Origin: Fibrobacteraceae bacterium
Lineage (GTDB): Bacteria > Fibrobacterota > Fibrobacteria > Fibrobacterales > Fibrobacteraceae
Length of the DNA: 13,835 bases
Assembly (NCBI GenBank): GCA_023231365.1
Contig: JALNVO010000047.1
Coordinates: forward strand, 1-13,835
Direction of reading: 5' to 3'
Shown here: one piece after another, positions 1 to 6,426 of the stretch
Layout of the letters: each line of letters begins with the position of its first letter
How positions within the stretch are numbered: the stretch's first letter is position 1
The notes under the pieces: model-generated
The model's database searches: none
What the model was told of the DNA's origin: nothing
Seen by the model: only the letters and a program-made list of their open reading frames with translations
Made by a program: the position numbers and the translations under genes

Positions 1-97
1 GGAACTTCGTAAGCACCCCCCCTGCCGCAAGGAACCCCGATTTGAAAGCCGAGCGCGGAGCGCCAAGGCCGCAGTATCGTTTGCATATGCAAAACGG

Positions 98-203
98 AAA
101 AACGGGTTAGAAACGAGCGAGACAAAGAACGCGAGCCGCAGACTGTACTCATGTACAGCAAGGCTCGCGTGATGTAGTATCGCGAAGTTTATCACCCGTT
201 TTT
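98..203. repeat. Nested palindromic element after ilvN
   Basis: Outer inverted arms lie at 98-114 and 187-203; 15 of 17 positions are complementary, with a shared AAAAACGGGT core. Between them sits a hairpin at 129-170: a 9-bp stem (ACGCGAGCC with GGCTCGCGT), a small internal loop, a 6-bp stem (CTGTAC with GTACAG) and a TCAT tetraloop. A 14-bp perfect palindrome, TTTGCATATGCAAA, lies just outside at 80-93. The outer arm ends one base before the ilvN stop codon, so an ilvBN transcript would fold here. No clean U-run follows the inner hairpin on the minus strand, so it is a poor classical terminator. A REP-like dispersed element or an mRNA 3'-end stabiliser is my inference. Confidence 0.55.
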
Positions 204-719
204 CTAGGTCGTTCCCTCGCCGCGGAGCATAATCACCTTTCCGGTGCGGATGTATTCGACGATTTCGAACTTGTCGCACAAGTGTTTCATCGCATCGATT
301 TTGTCCGTATTGCCGGTGATCTGAATAACCATTGAGGTGTCTGTCATATCTACCGTAGTGGCCTTGAAGTGATCGCAGAGTTGGAGAATTTCCGTCCGCT
401 GTTCCGGCTTGCAACGCACCTTGATAAGGGCGAGTTCCTTTTCAACGGTGCTGTTTCCTGTGTGGTCCTTTGCCTGAATCACGTCTACGAGTTTTTCGAG
501 CTGCTTGATGATTTGGGCGAGGATTTCGGGATTGCCGCGGGCGACTATGTTCATACGGCTGAAATCCGGATTGAGCGTAGGAGATACCACGAGAGAATCC
601 AAGTTGTATCCGCGGCGGGAAAATACGAGCGCGATTCTCACGAGCACGCCTGGGCGGTTCGCCACGAGCAAACTCAGCGAATGAGCGACTTTAATGGGTT
701 TTGCTGTATTCTCTATCAT
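204..719 (-). CDS. ilvN: Acetolactate synthase small (regulatory) subunit
   Basis: Regulatory subunit of acetohydroxyacid synthase (branched-chain amino acid synthesis, cytoplasm), which activates the catalytic subunit and gives it valine feedback control. The 171-residue product has an N-terminal ACT domain (about 12-86) with the family signature NRPGVLVRIALVFSRRGYN and the following SPT..P.FSRM segment. A second ACT-like domain covers about 95-165, ending in EYIRTGKVIMLRGEG. I prefer the ATG at 719: AGGAAG lies at 728-733, 8 bases upstream, and only one base separates this ATG from the ilvB stop codon. A TTG at 746 would add nine residues inside ilvB and lacks support. Expression is probably translationally coupled to ilvB. 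In other bacteria this gene is also called ilvH. Confidence 0.95.
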   Translation of the reverse strand: MIENTAKPIKVAHSLSLLVANRPGVLVRIALVFSRRGYNLDSLVVSPTLNPDFSRMNIVARGNPEILAQIIKQLEKLVDVIQAKDHTGNSTVEKELALIKVRCKPEQRTEILQLCDHFKATTVDMTDTSMVIQITGNTDKIDAMKHLCDKFEIVEYIRTGKVIMLRGEGTT

Positions 720-720
720 A

Positions 721-2439
721 TCAGGTGCTTCCTGTAGGCTTTTCAAGTTGTGCTTTCGGTGGTTCCGTGAGCATCGCAGTGAGCGGCGCTCCTGCGGGGA
801 TCATAGGGAACACGTTGTCTTCTTCTTCGCATTCGCAGTGGATGAGGACTGGGCCTTCATTATAGGCGAGAGCCCTTTGAATCACGCGTTCTGCGTCTGC
901 GGGACGCTTGATGCGGAGTCCCAAAATTCCGTAAGATTCTGCGAGCTTTACAAAGTCCGGGTTGCCGACCATACTCACGGAAGAATAGCGCTTGCTGTAG
1001 AACATATCCTGCCATTGGCGCACCATTCCCAAGTACTTGTTGTCCATCACAAAAATTTTGATGGGGAGCTTGTGAATACTCGCCGTAGCGAGTTCGGCTT
1101 CCGTCATTTGGAAACCGCCATCGCCGGCAAAGCAGCACACAGGCCAGTTGGAGTCTGTTCCGAAAGCGGCGCCAATTGCCGCTGGGAATCCGAATCCCAT
1201 GGTACCTGCGCCGCCAGAAGTAATGAACTGGCGCGGATAATCCGCTTTGAAGAATTGAGCCACCCACATCTGGTGCTGACCCACGTCTGTTGTCACAATC
1301 GCTTTTCCCTGAGTTTGTTCGTAAAGGGTGGCGATTATGTGCTGCATGCGGAGCCCGCCTTGCTTGGGGTATGTAAGCGGATAGCGTTTTTTGTAGGTCT
1401 GCACGGTCTTCACCCATTCATCTGTATCAAGTTTGCCGACGAGCGGGAGGAGCTGTTCTAGTACAAGTTTTGCATCACCCGCGAGGAACACGTCGGGCAT
1501 CAGCACCTTGCCTTCTTCGGCGGGGTCGATATCGATGTGGATGATAGTCGCGTTTTTGCAGAATTCTTCGACTTTACCCGTGATGCGGTCGTCCCAGCGG
1601 GAACCGATACTCATAATGAGGTCGCATTCGAGGATGGCCTTGTTCGCATAGGCCGTTCCGTGCATGCCGAGCATGCCGAGCGAAAGCGGGTGAGTCTCCG
1701 GGAAGGCGCCAAGTCCAAGCAGCGTCTCTGTAACGGGAGCGTTCAATTTTTCAGCGAGTTCCTTGACTTGGCGGGAAGCTCCAGAGATGATTGCTCCATG
1801 TCCTACGAGAAGCACGGGCTTGGTCGATTTCTTGATGAGAGCTGCGACTTTTTCCACGGCTTCAGCAGGTGCATAAGTCGGTACCTTATAACCGGGGAGG
1901 TCGAGCTGGTCGGTGAATGGAGCGTTGCAAGGTCCGGCCATTACATCTTTTGGGAGATCTATGAGCACAGGGCCAGGGCGTCCTGTGCGCGCAATGTGGA
2001 AAGCTTCCTTCATCACGCGGGGGAGATCATCGGAATTCTTTACCAAGTAGGAGTGCTTGACTGTGGCGAAAGTCATTCCGCTGGTGTCGCATTCTTGGAA
2101 AGCATCCTTGCCGAGGCTTGGACGGGTCGTCTGGGCAGTGAGCACCACAATCGGAGAAGAGTCCATAAGTGCTGTGTAGATGCCTGTAAATGTATTGGTT
2201 GCACCAGGGCCGGATGTCACGAGTACGACGCCGACTTTTCCTGTAGCGCGGGCATAGCCGTCGGCCATGTGCGTTGCGCCTTGTTCGTGGCGGGAAAGGA
2301 CGACCTTGATGTTTGAATCAAGGAGTGCGTCGAAAAGGGGGATGGCGGATCCGCCTGGATATCCAAACAGAGTGTCCACGCCTTCGCGTTTGAGACATTC
2401 GAGGATCATCTGAGCACCGCTTAGTGTATGATTTGTCAT
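721..2439 (-). CDS. ilvB: Acetolactate synthase large (catalytic) subunit
   Basis: Thiamine-diphosphate enzyme condensing two pyruvates to 2-acetolactate, or pyruvate with 2-oxobutyrate to 2-aceto-2-hydroxybutyrate: the first common step to valine, leucine and isoleucine. The 572 residues match the usual family length. Visible are the N-terminal pyrimidine-binding domain with FGYPGG (25-30) and the catalytic glutamate E52 in RHEQGATHMADGYAR. The central domain contains IGSRWDDRITG (278-288). The C-terminal diphosphate-binding domain has GDGGF (439-443) and the metal ligand region DNK (466-468). The ATG at 2439 has only a weak GAG Shine-Dalgarno about 8 bases upstream. It is first in an operon with ilvN. 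The symbols ilvI and ilvG are used for paralogues; sequence alone does not separate them. Confidence 0.97.
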   Translation of the reverse strand: MTNHTLSGAQMILECLKREGVDTLFGYPGGSAIPLFDALLDSNIKVVLSRHEQGATHMADGYARATGKVGVVLVTSGPGATNTFTGIYTALMDSSPIVVLTAQTTRPSLGKDAFQECDTSGMTFATVKHSYLVKNSDDLPRVMKEAFHIARTGRPGPVLIDLPKDVMAGPCNAPFTDQLDLPGYKVPTYAPAEAVEKVAALIKKSTKPVLLVGHGAIISGASRQVKELAEKLNAPVTETLLGLGAFPETHPLSLGMLGMHGTAYANKAILECDLIMSIGSRWDDRITGKVEEFCKNATIIHIDIDPAEEGKVLMPDVFLAGDAKLVLEQLLPLVGKLDTDEWVKTVQTYKKRYPLTYPKQGGLRMQHIIATLYEQTQGKAIVTTDVGQHQMWVAQFFKADYPRQFITSGGAGTMGFGFPAAIGAAFGTDSNWPVCCFAGDGGFQMTEAELATASIHKLPIKIFVMDNKYLGMVRQWQDMFYSKRYSSVSMVGNPDFVKLAESYGILGLRIKRPADAERVIQRALAYNEGPVLIHCECEEEDNVFPMIPAGAPLTAMLTEPPKAQLEKPTGST

Positions 2440-2487
2440 ATTTTTACTCGATATGTTACAATAATTTGTCCCTAAAATATAGCATAT

Positions 2488-2516
2488 ATCATAATAAAAT
2501 GAAGATGTTTTGTTAA
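2488..2516 (-). promoter_or_regulatory. Probable sigma-70-type promoter of ilvBN
   Basis: On the minus strand, TTAACA (2511-2516) and TATGAT (2488-2493) are separated by exactly 17 bases. Transcription would start near 2481, giving a 5' leader of about 42 nt. That is too short for the leader-peptide attenuator known from enterobacterial ilv operons. Confidence 0.6.
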
Positions 2517-2546
2517 AAAAAGCTGATTTTTAAAATTATTTTTCTT

Positions 2547-2561
2547 AAGTTAGGCTAACTT
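2547..2561. promoter_or_regulatory. Palindrome upstream of the ilvB promoter, possible operator
   Basis: AAGTTAG-G-CTAACTT is a perfect dyad of two 7-base arms around one base. It lies about 66-80 bases upstream of the predicted ilvB transcription start, a usual place for an activator. It stands out in otherwise nearly pure A/T sequence. Which regulator might bind is unknown. Confidence 0.35.
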
Positions 2562-2835
2562 GATTAAAATTTATCAATTTTTTAAAAAAAATAGATTTAT
2601 GATTTCTTTTTAAATGTGAAGATTGAACTTTTTATTAAAAGTTTATACAAAATTTATAAAATGTTTTTGAAAATGATCGTTTTTTTAACAAATATAGACA
2701 TGAATTGAGAGCTGATTATCATAATACCCTAAAAAATAAGGTCTATTTTCTTGTTTAACAAAATGTTTTCCCAATTCGTTTTTTTCGTTCGTTATATATA
2801 AAAACCTTTTTAGAAAACACAAAATAGGAGAATCT

Positions 2836-3504
2836 ATGCTTGAAAACAGTAAATTTGGACCGCTGCCGCGCGAGCGTCTTTCAAAAGAAGGCCCGGAAGC
2901 TCTTTCTACTTGCGAGTTGCTCGCTCTTGTGCTCGGGAGGGGAACGGCACAAAAGAATGTGTTTGATCTTGCCAAGGAATTGGAAGAATACCTTTCCTCA
3001 ACGACCAAGAAGCCTTCTCTTTCGGATCTCCTCGAAATTGGAGGATTGGGGGGTGCAAAGGCTTCGCAGATTCTTGCTTGCCTCGAACTTTCCAGCCGCT
3101 TCTTTTTGGGGAACGCGATGCCTTCTGCAAGTACTCCTGACGAACTTGTTCCGCACCTTTCCTTTTTAAAGTATGCAAGGCAGGAGTCTTTTGTAGCGGT
3201 TCCGCTCGGCGCGAATAATGGGATTTTAGGCATCCATCAAGTGACGCTAGGCCTTGCGAATAGAACGCAGGTACATCCGCGCGAAGCTTTCGCCAAAGTC
3301 ATCGAGGATCGGGCTGTCGGTGTCATTTTTGCACATAATCATCCTTCGGGAGCGTTGGAGGTGAGTGAAGAAGACAAGGTTGTTACGCGGATGCTTTGGG
3401 AAGCCGGGAAAATTTTAGAAATTCCCGTACTTGACCACCTCATTGTTTCTTGTCGGGGTTATAAAAGCCTAAAACGAGATCTTCCTTACCTTTTTGACGC
3501 GTAA
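2836..3504 (+). CDS. radC: RadC family JAB/MPN-type metalloprotein (UPF0758)
   Basis: The 222 residues have the complete two-part RadC layout. The N-terminal part starts with PRERLSKEGPEALSTCELLA and LVLGRGT and contains a helix-hairpin-helix-like segment (about 65-85, LLEIGGLGGAKASQILA). The C-terminal JAB1/MPN-like domain has E150 in VHPREAF and the metal-site motif H167-N-H169-P-S-G with D180, followed by DHLIV (200-204). All expected metal-binding residues are present. The start is supported by AGGAG at 2826-2830, five bases before the ATG. The old link to DNA repair is disputed; members in other bacteria include cell-envelope, competence and plasmid proteins, so the role here is open. 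It sits alone between ilvB (divergent) and the ompA-like gene, which has its own promoter. Confidence 0.93.
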   Translation: MLENSKFGPLPRERLSKEGPEALSTCELLALVLGRGTAQKNVFDLAKELEEYLSSTTKKPSLSDLLEIGGLGGAKASQILACLELSSRFFLGNAMPSASTPDELVPHLSFLKYARQESFVAVPLGANNGILGIHQVTLGLANRTQVHPREAFAKVIEDRAVGVIFAHNHPSGALEVSEEDKVVTRMLWEAGKILEIPVLDHLIVSCRGYKSLKRDLPYLFDA

Positions 3505-3530
3505 ATGTGGGATGTATGGCTATTTCCGGT

Positions 3531-3559
3531 TTGAAAAACTTCTGGAATAGAACTAAATT
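3531..3559 (+). promoter_or_regulatory. Promoter of the OmpA-like gene
   Basis: TTGAAA (3531-3536), a 17-base spacer and TAAATT (3554-3559) lie just after radC. The predicted start near 3566 leaves a leader of about 29 nt carrying AAGGAG at 3584-3589, five bases before the ATG at 3595. Both elements are good, consistent with an abundant envelope protein. Confidence 0.55.
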
Positions 3560-3594
3560 TCTAAAGGAAAAGGATTATTTATTAAGGAGACTCG

Positions 3595-6231
3595 ATGAAA
3601 AAAGTAGTTCTCAGTGCTTTGTGTTTGGGGATGCTTGTGACAGTTTCACAGGCAACCTTGAACAAAGATGCTATGATGGGCGTGGACAAGACCCAGTCTG
3701 CGCAGAGTTTGGGCAATTCCAAATTGGGCATTTCCATTTTAGGAAATGTGACCAACGACAAGAGTGTCTTTGCAAATGGGCAGATTTCCCAGCACAATGG
3801 AACGATCAATTTGAACGAGTTCTGGGGTGCAAGTTTTTACCCGTCCATAGCCCTTGGTATTTGGGACTATTTTGACTTCGGCCTTGCTATGCCAGTTTAT
3901 TATGACAAAGCGTCAGGCAGCGGAACGGATGCTTCTGGTGCTGGAATTGATGGAGGCATCAATGTGTCGGGAATCGGCGATCTCCGCACGACATTGAAGA
4001 TCCGTATGCCTCTTCCAGAAGATCAGGTCTTTGATGTGGCTGCTGTCCTCGGCGCTGATTGGGGCACGGTTCTTAACAATCATCAAGGCCTTTGGATCCG
4101 TCAACCGGAATATGTAAATACCGAAACGAATGCCGCTCAGGCCTATGGCATCAAGCAGACCACGCTCCGTGGAATCCTTGCTGCAACAATTGATTTTGAT
4201 AAGCTCGATGACGGTATTCCTCTCCAGATTCATTTGAATGGAGGCTACCGCTACCTCTATAATGCAGATGCGTATGTCGATCATGTGACGAGTGCGAGTG
4301 CTGCGCTCGAATTCTTCCCGGTGGAGTTTATTTCCATTTTTGGCGAATATTATCGCGATTTTGTTTCAGGCGATATTCCGACGAGTGGTGGCACTCTCAA
4401 TACAAGTGAAGTTACGGGAGCCCTTGTGTTCCATTTCCCTGTAGGCTTGGACATCCATTTGGGTGCTAATATGTTCCTCGGCGATAAGGACGATTACATT
4501 GCTCCTATCTCTAGCGAACAGCAGAATGTTGAAAACAATGTTACTGCTTATGGTAGCCGTGTAAATCCGAAATACTCCTTTTATGGGGGTATTACGTGGG
4601 CGGGTTTCCTTCTTCCGCAGGACCGCGATGGCGATGGTGTGACGGATGCCGAAGACAAATGCCCGGATGAACCGGGGCACGTGAAGAACCAAGGTTGCCC
4701 GCTCGGCGAACCGGATCTCGACCAGGATGGTATTTGCGATCCTTGGGTCTCTGAAAAGGGACTTCTCAGTGAATTTGCTGAAGTTTGTGATGGCATCGAT
4801 AAGTGCCCGAACGAAGCCGGTGCAGGTGATGACGGTTGCCCGCTTGACAATCCGGATCCGGATGGCGATCACGTTTGCGATGCTTGGGTTTCCCAGAAGA
4901 ATATGCTTGACAAATTCACCGGCGTTTGCGAAGGAATTGATAATTGCCCGGCTCAGCAGGGCCCGGTTTCCAATATGGGCTGCCCGGAAGATAATCCGGA
5001 TGCCGATGGCGATGGACTTTGCGATCCTTGGGTCTCTCAGAAGAACAAGCTTGCTGAATTTGCAAACATATGCAAGGGTTACGATGAATGCCCGGGTGAA
5101 GCCGGTCCTGTTGCGAATAAGGGTTGCGCTTGGCCGGATCCTGATGTCGATGGCGACGGTCTCTGCGATGAATGGGTAACTCAGAAGAAGATGGGTTATT
5201 TCTTTGAAAATCCGAAAGATTCTACAGTCAAGCAATGCAAGGGTGTGGATAAGTGCCCGGCTGAATATGGTCCGGTGGATAATGATGGCTGTCCGCTGGA
5301 TAATCCGGATGGCGATGGCGACGGCGTTTGCGATGAATGGGTGACACAGAAGAAGATGACGGATCGCTTCGCTGACGTTTGCCAAGGCATTGACAAGTGC
5401 CCGAGCGAAAAAGGTTCCCTTGCGACGAATGGCTGCCCGCTAGATAATCCGGATGCCGATGGTGATAGCGTTTGCGATGTCTGGGTCTCTCAGAAGAAGA
5501 TGGAAACTCAATTTGTGAACGTTTGTAAGGGTATTGATAATTGCCCGAACGAACCAGGTCCTCTTGTCAATAAGGGCTGCCCGCTTGATGACCCCGATCT
5601 CGATAAGGATAGCGTTTGTGATCCTTGGGTGTCGCAGAAGGGAATGCAAGATATCTTCAAGAATGTTTGTACCGGTGCTGATAAGTGTCCGCTTGATGCC
5701 GGCTCTCCTGAAAATAATGGTTGCCCGCTCGATGATCCGGATCCGGACCATGACGGCGTTTGCGATGCTTGGGTAACTCAGAAGAAGATGCTCGACAAGT
5801 TCAAAAATGTTTGCACAGGCCTTGATCGTTGCCCGCTTGATTCCGGTTCTGTGAAAGGCAATGGTTGCCCGGCTCCTGAAATCAAGGAAAATGTGAAACT
5901 CGAGGGTGTTACCTTCAACAGTGGGAAGTCCGTATTGACATCCAACGCGAAGAAGGTCTTAAAGCAGATTGCTGAACAGCTCAATGCTCCTGAAAACCTC
6001 AAGGTGAACATTGAAATTCACGGGCACACAGATAATGTCGGTAAGCCCGCGAAGAACAAGAAGCTCTCTCTTGAACGCGCCCAAGCTGTGGTGAACTACC
6101 TTGCTACGCAAGGCGTTGCCAAGAGCCGTATGCAGGCATTTGGCCACGGTGATGAACAGCCGGTGGCAGATAATAGTACTGCAGAAGGACGTGAAGAAAA
6201 CCGTCGCATAGAAATGCACCGCGTTGAATAA
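3595..6231 (+). CDS. OmpA-family outer-membrane protein with cysteine-rich TSP3-like repeats
   Basis: The 878-residue protein probably links outer membrane and peptidoglycan. Layout: signal peptide 1-20 (MKKVVLSALCLGMLVTVSQA, cleavage after SQA); a region of about 21-340 with alternating hydrophobic strands and aromatic ends, probably a beta-barrel; one canonical thrombospondin type-3 repeat from residue 343 (DRDGDGVTDAEDKCP); eight longer variant repeats, 374 to about 760; and a C-terminal OmpA domain, about 766-878. The OmpA domain keeps the pair expected to bind diaminopimelate in peptidoglycan, D813 in HGHTDNVG and R828 in LSLERAQ. All 34 cysteines of the mature protein lie in the repeats. 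The D.DGD loops predict calcium binding. Its own promoter, a strong Shine-Dalgarno and a strong terminator make it a one-gene unit. It is far longer than classical OmpA. Adhesion or cell-surface structuring is a guess. Confidence 0.92.
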   Translation: MKKVVLSALCLGMLVTVSQATLNKDAMMGVDKTQSAQSLGNSKLGISILGNVTNDKSVFANGQISQHNGTINLNEFWGASFYPSIALGIWDYFDFGLAMPVYYDKASGSGTDASGAGIDGGINVSGIGDLRTTLKIRMPLPEDQVFDVAAVLGADWGTVLNNHQGLWIRQPEYVNTETNAAQAYGIKQTTLRGILAATIDFDKLDDGIPLQIHLNGGYRYLYNADAYVDHVTSASAALEFFPVEFISIFGEYYRDFVSGDIPTSGGTLNTSEVTGALVFHFPVGLDIHLGANMFLGDKDDYIAPISSEQQNVENNVTAYGSRVNPKYSFYGGITWAGFLLPQDRDGDGVTDAEDKCPDEPGHVKNQGCPLGEPDLDQDGICDPWVSEKGLLSEFAEVCDGIDKCPNEAGAGDDGCPLDNPDPDGDHVCDAWVSQKNMLDKFTGVCEGIDNCPAQQGPVSNMGCPEDNPDADGDGLCDPWVSQKNKLAEFANICKGYDECPGEAGPVANKGCAWPDPDVDGDGLCDEWVTQKKMGYFFENPKDSTVKQCKGVDKCPAEYGPVDNDGCPLDNPDGDGDGVCDEWVTQKKMTDRFADVCQGIDKCPSEKGSLATNGCPLDNPDADGDSVCDVWVSQKKMETQFVNVCKGIDNCPNEPGPLVNKGCPLDDPDLDKDSVCDPWVSQKGMQDIFKNVCTGADKCPLDAGSPENNGCPLDDPDPDHDGVCDAWVTQKKMLDKFKNVCTGLDRCPLDSGSVKGNGCPAPEIKENVKLEGVTFNSGKSVLTSNAKKVLKQIAEQLNAPENLKVNIEIHGHTDNVGKPAKNKKLSLERAQAVVNYLATQGVAKSRMQAFGHGDEQPVADNSTAEGREENRRIEMHRVE
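4714..5871 (+). repeat. Eight tandem coding repeats of about 48 codons
   Basis: Each unit follows the scheme D.DGD..CD.WV(S/T)QK..........(V/I)C.G.D.CP...G....GCP.D.P, with an aspartate loop, one tryptophan and four cysteines. Starts by residue are roughly 374, 421, 469, 517, 562, 619, 667 and 715. Most units are 48 residues or nearly so; the fifth-from-start group carries an insertion (FENPKDSTVKQ) and a changed junction (AWPDPD). DNA identity is clearly lower than protein similarity, so the units are old or held apart by drift, not a recent expansion. Confidence 0.9.
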
Positions 6232-6251
6232 TCGATTGCTTTGAAATTCAG

Positions 6252-6287
6252 AAAATCCTCGGCTCAAAAAAGGCCGGGGATTTTTTT
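6252..6287 (+). terminator. Strong intrinsic terminator of the OmpA-like gene
   Basis: A 12-bp stem (AAAATCCTCGGC with GCCGGGGATTTT, one G-U pair), a 9-base loop and seven Ts, 21 bases after the stop codon. Confidence 0.9.
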
Positions 6288-6341
6288 GCTTCCAAATATT
6301 CAAGTCACGGAGAATGGTTGAATATATTGAAAAGAGCGTGT

Positions 6342-6364
6342 AAAAACAAGAAGATGTACTCTTG
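6342..6364 (-). terminator. Possible terminator of the yihY-omp-uvrA-like operon
   Basis: Read on the minus strand, CAAGA and TCTTG form a 5-bp stem around an 8-base loop, followed directly by five Ts, about 60 bases after the stop of the uvrA-like gene. The stem is short, so this is a moderate call. Confidence 0.4.
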
Positions 6365-6426
6365 AGGAGAATCGTTTTGAAAGTATGTAGAAATATCAGT
6401 GCTTACTTACAAAAGAACTGAAATTT

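Larger units (their letters stand above)
2440..2835. other. AT-rich divergent intergenic region between ilvB and radC
   Basis: This 396-base stretch is overwhelmingly A/T with runs of T and A on both strands and no credible coding frame. It holds the ilvB promoter and the 15-base dyad on its left side. A TATATA/TATAAA box at 2795-2802 is a possible -10 for radC, but I see no convincing -35 for it. A second small dyad, TTGTT-T-AACAA, lies near 2751-2761. I see no riboswitch, RNA gene or leader peptide. Confidence 0.6.

Noticed and set aside
2..172. Plus-strand open frame of 56 codons entering from the window edge and ending at TGA 170-172, with a possible opposite frame starting at 86 and leaving the window
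   Set aside because: Both frames run through the palindromic element, have arginine/proline-rich low-complexity translations and no start or domain evidence. They are more likely by-products of the repeat.
694..1461. Plus-strand open frames of up to 255 codons inside ilvB
   Set aside because: They are antisense shadows of a clear acetolactate synthase gene; the translations show no domains.
4366..5385. Long minus-strand frame of 339 codons opposite the tandem repeats
   Set aside because: It is kept open by the repetitive codon pattern of the OmpA-like gene; its translation is a monotonous I/R/A-rich repeat.
6364..6421. GAGGAG followed by a TTG and 14 codons between the two terminators
   Set aside because: Too short, no conservation evidence, and no promoter seen.
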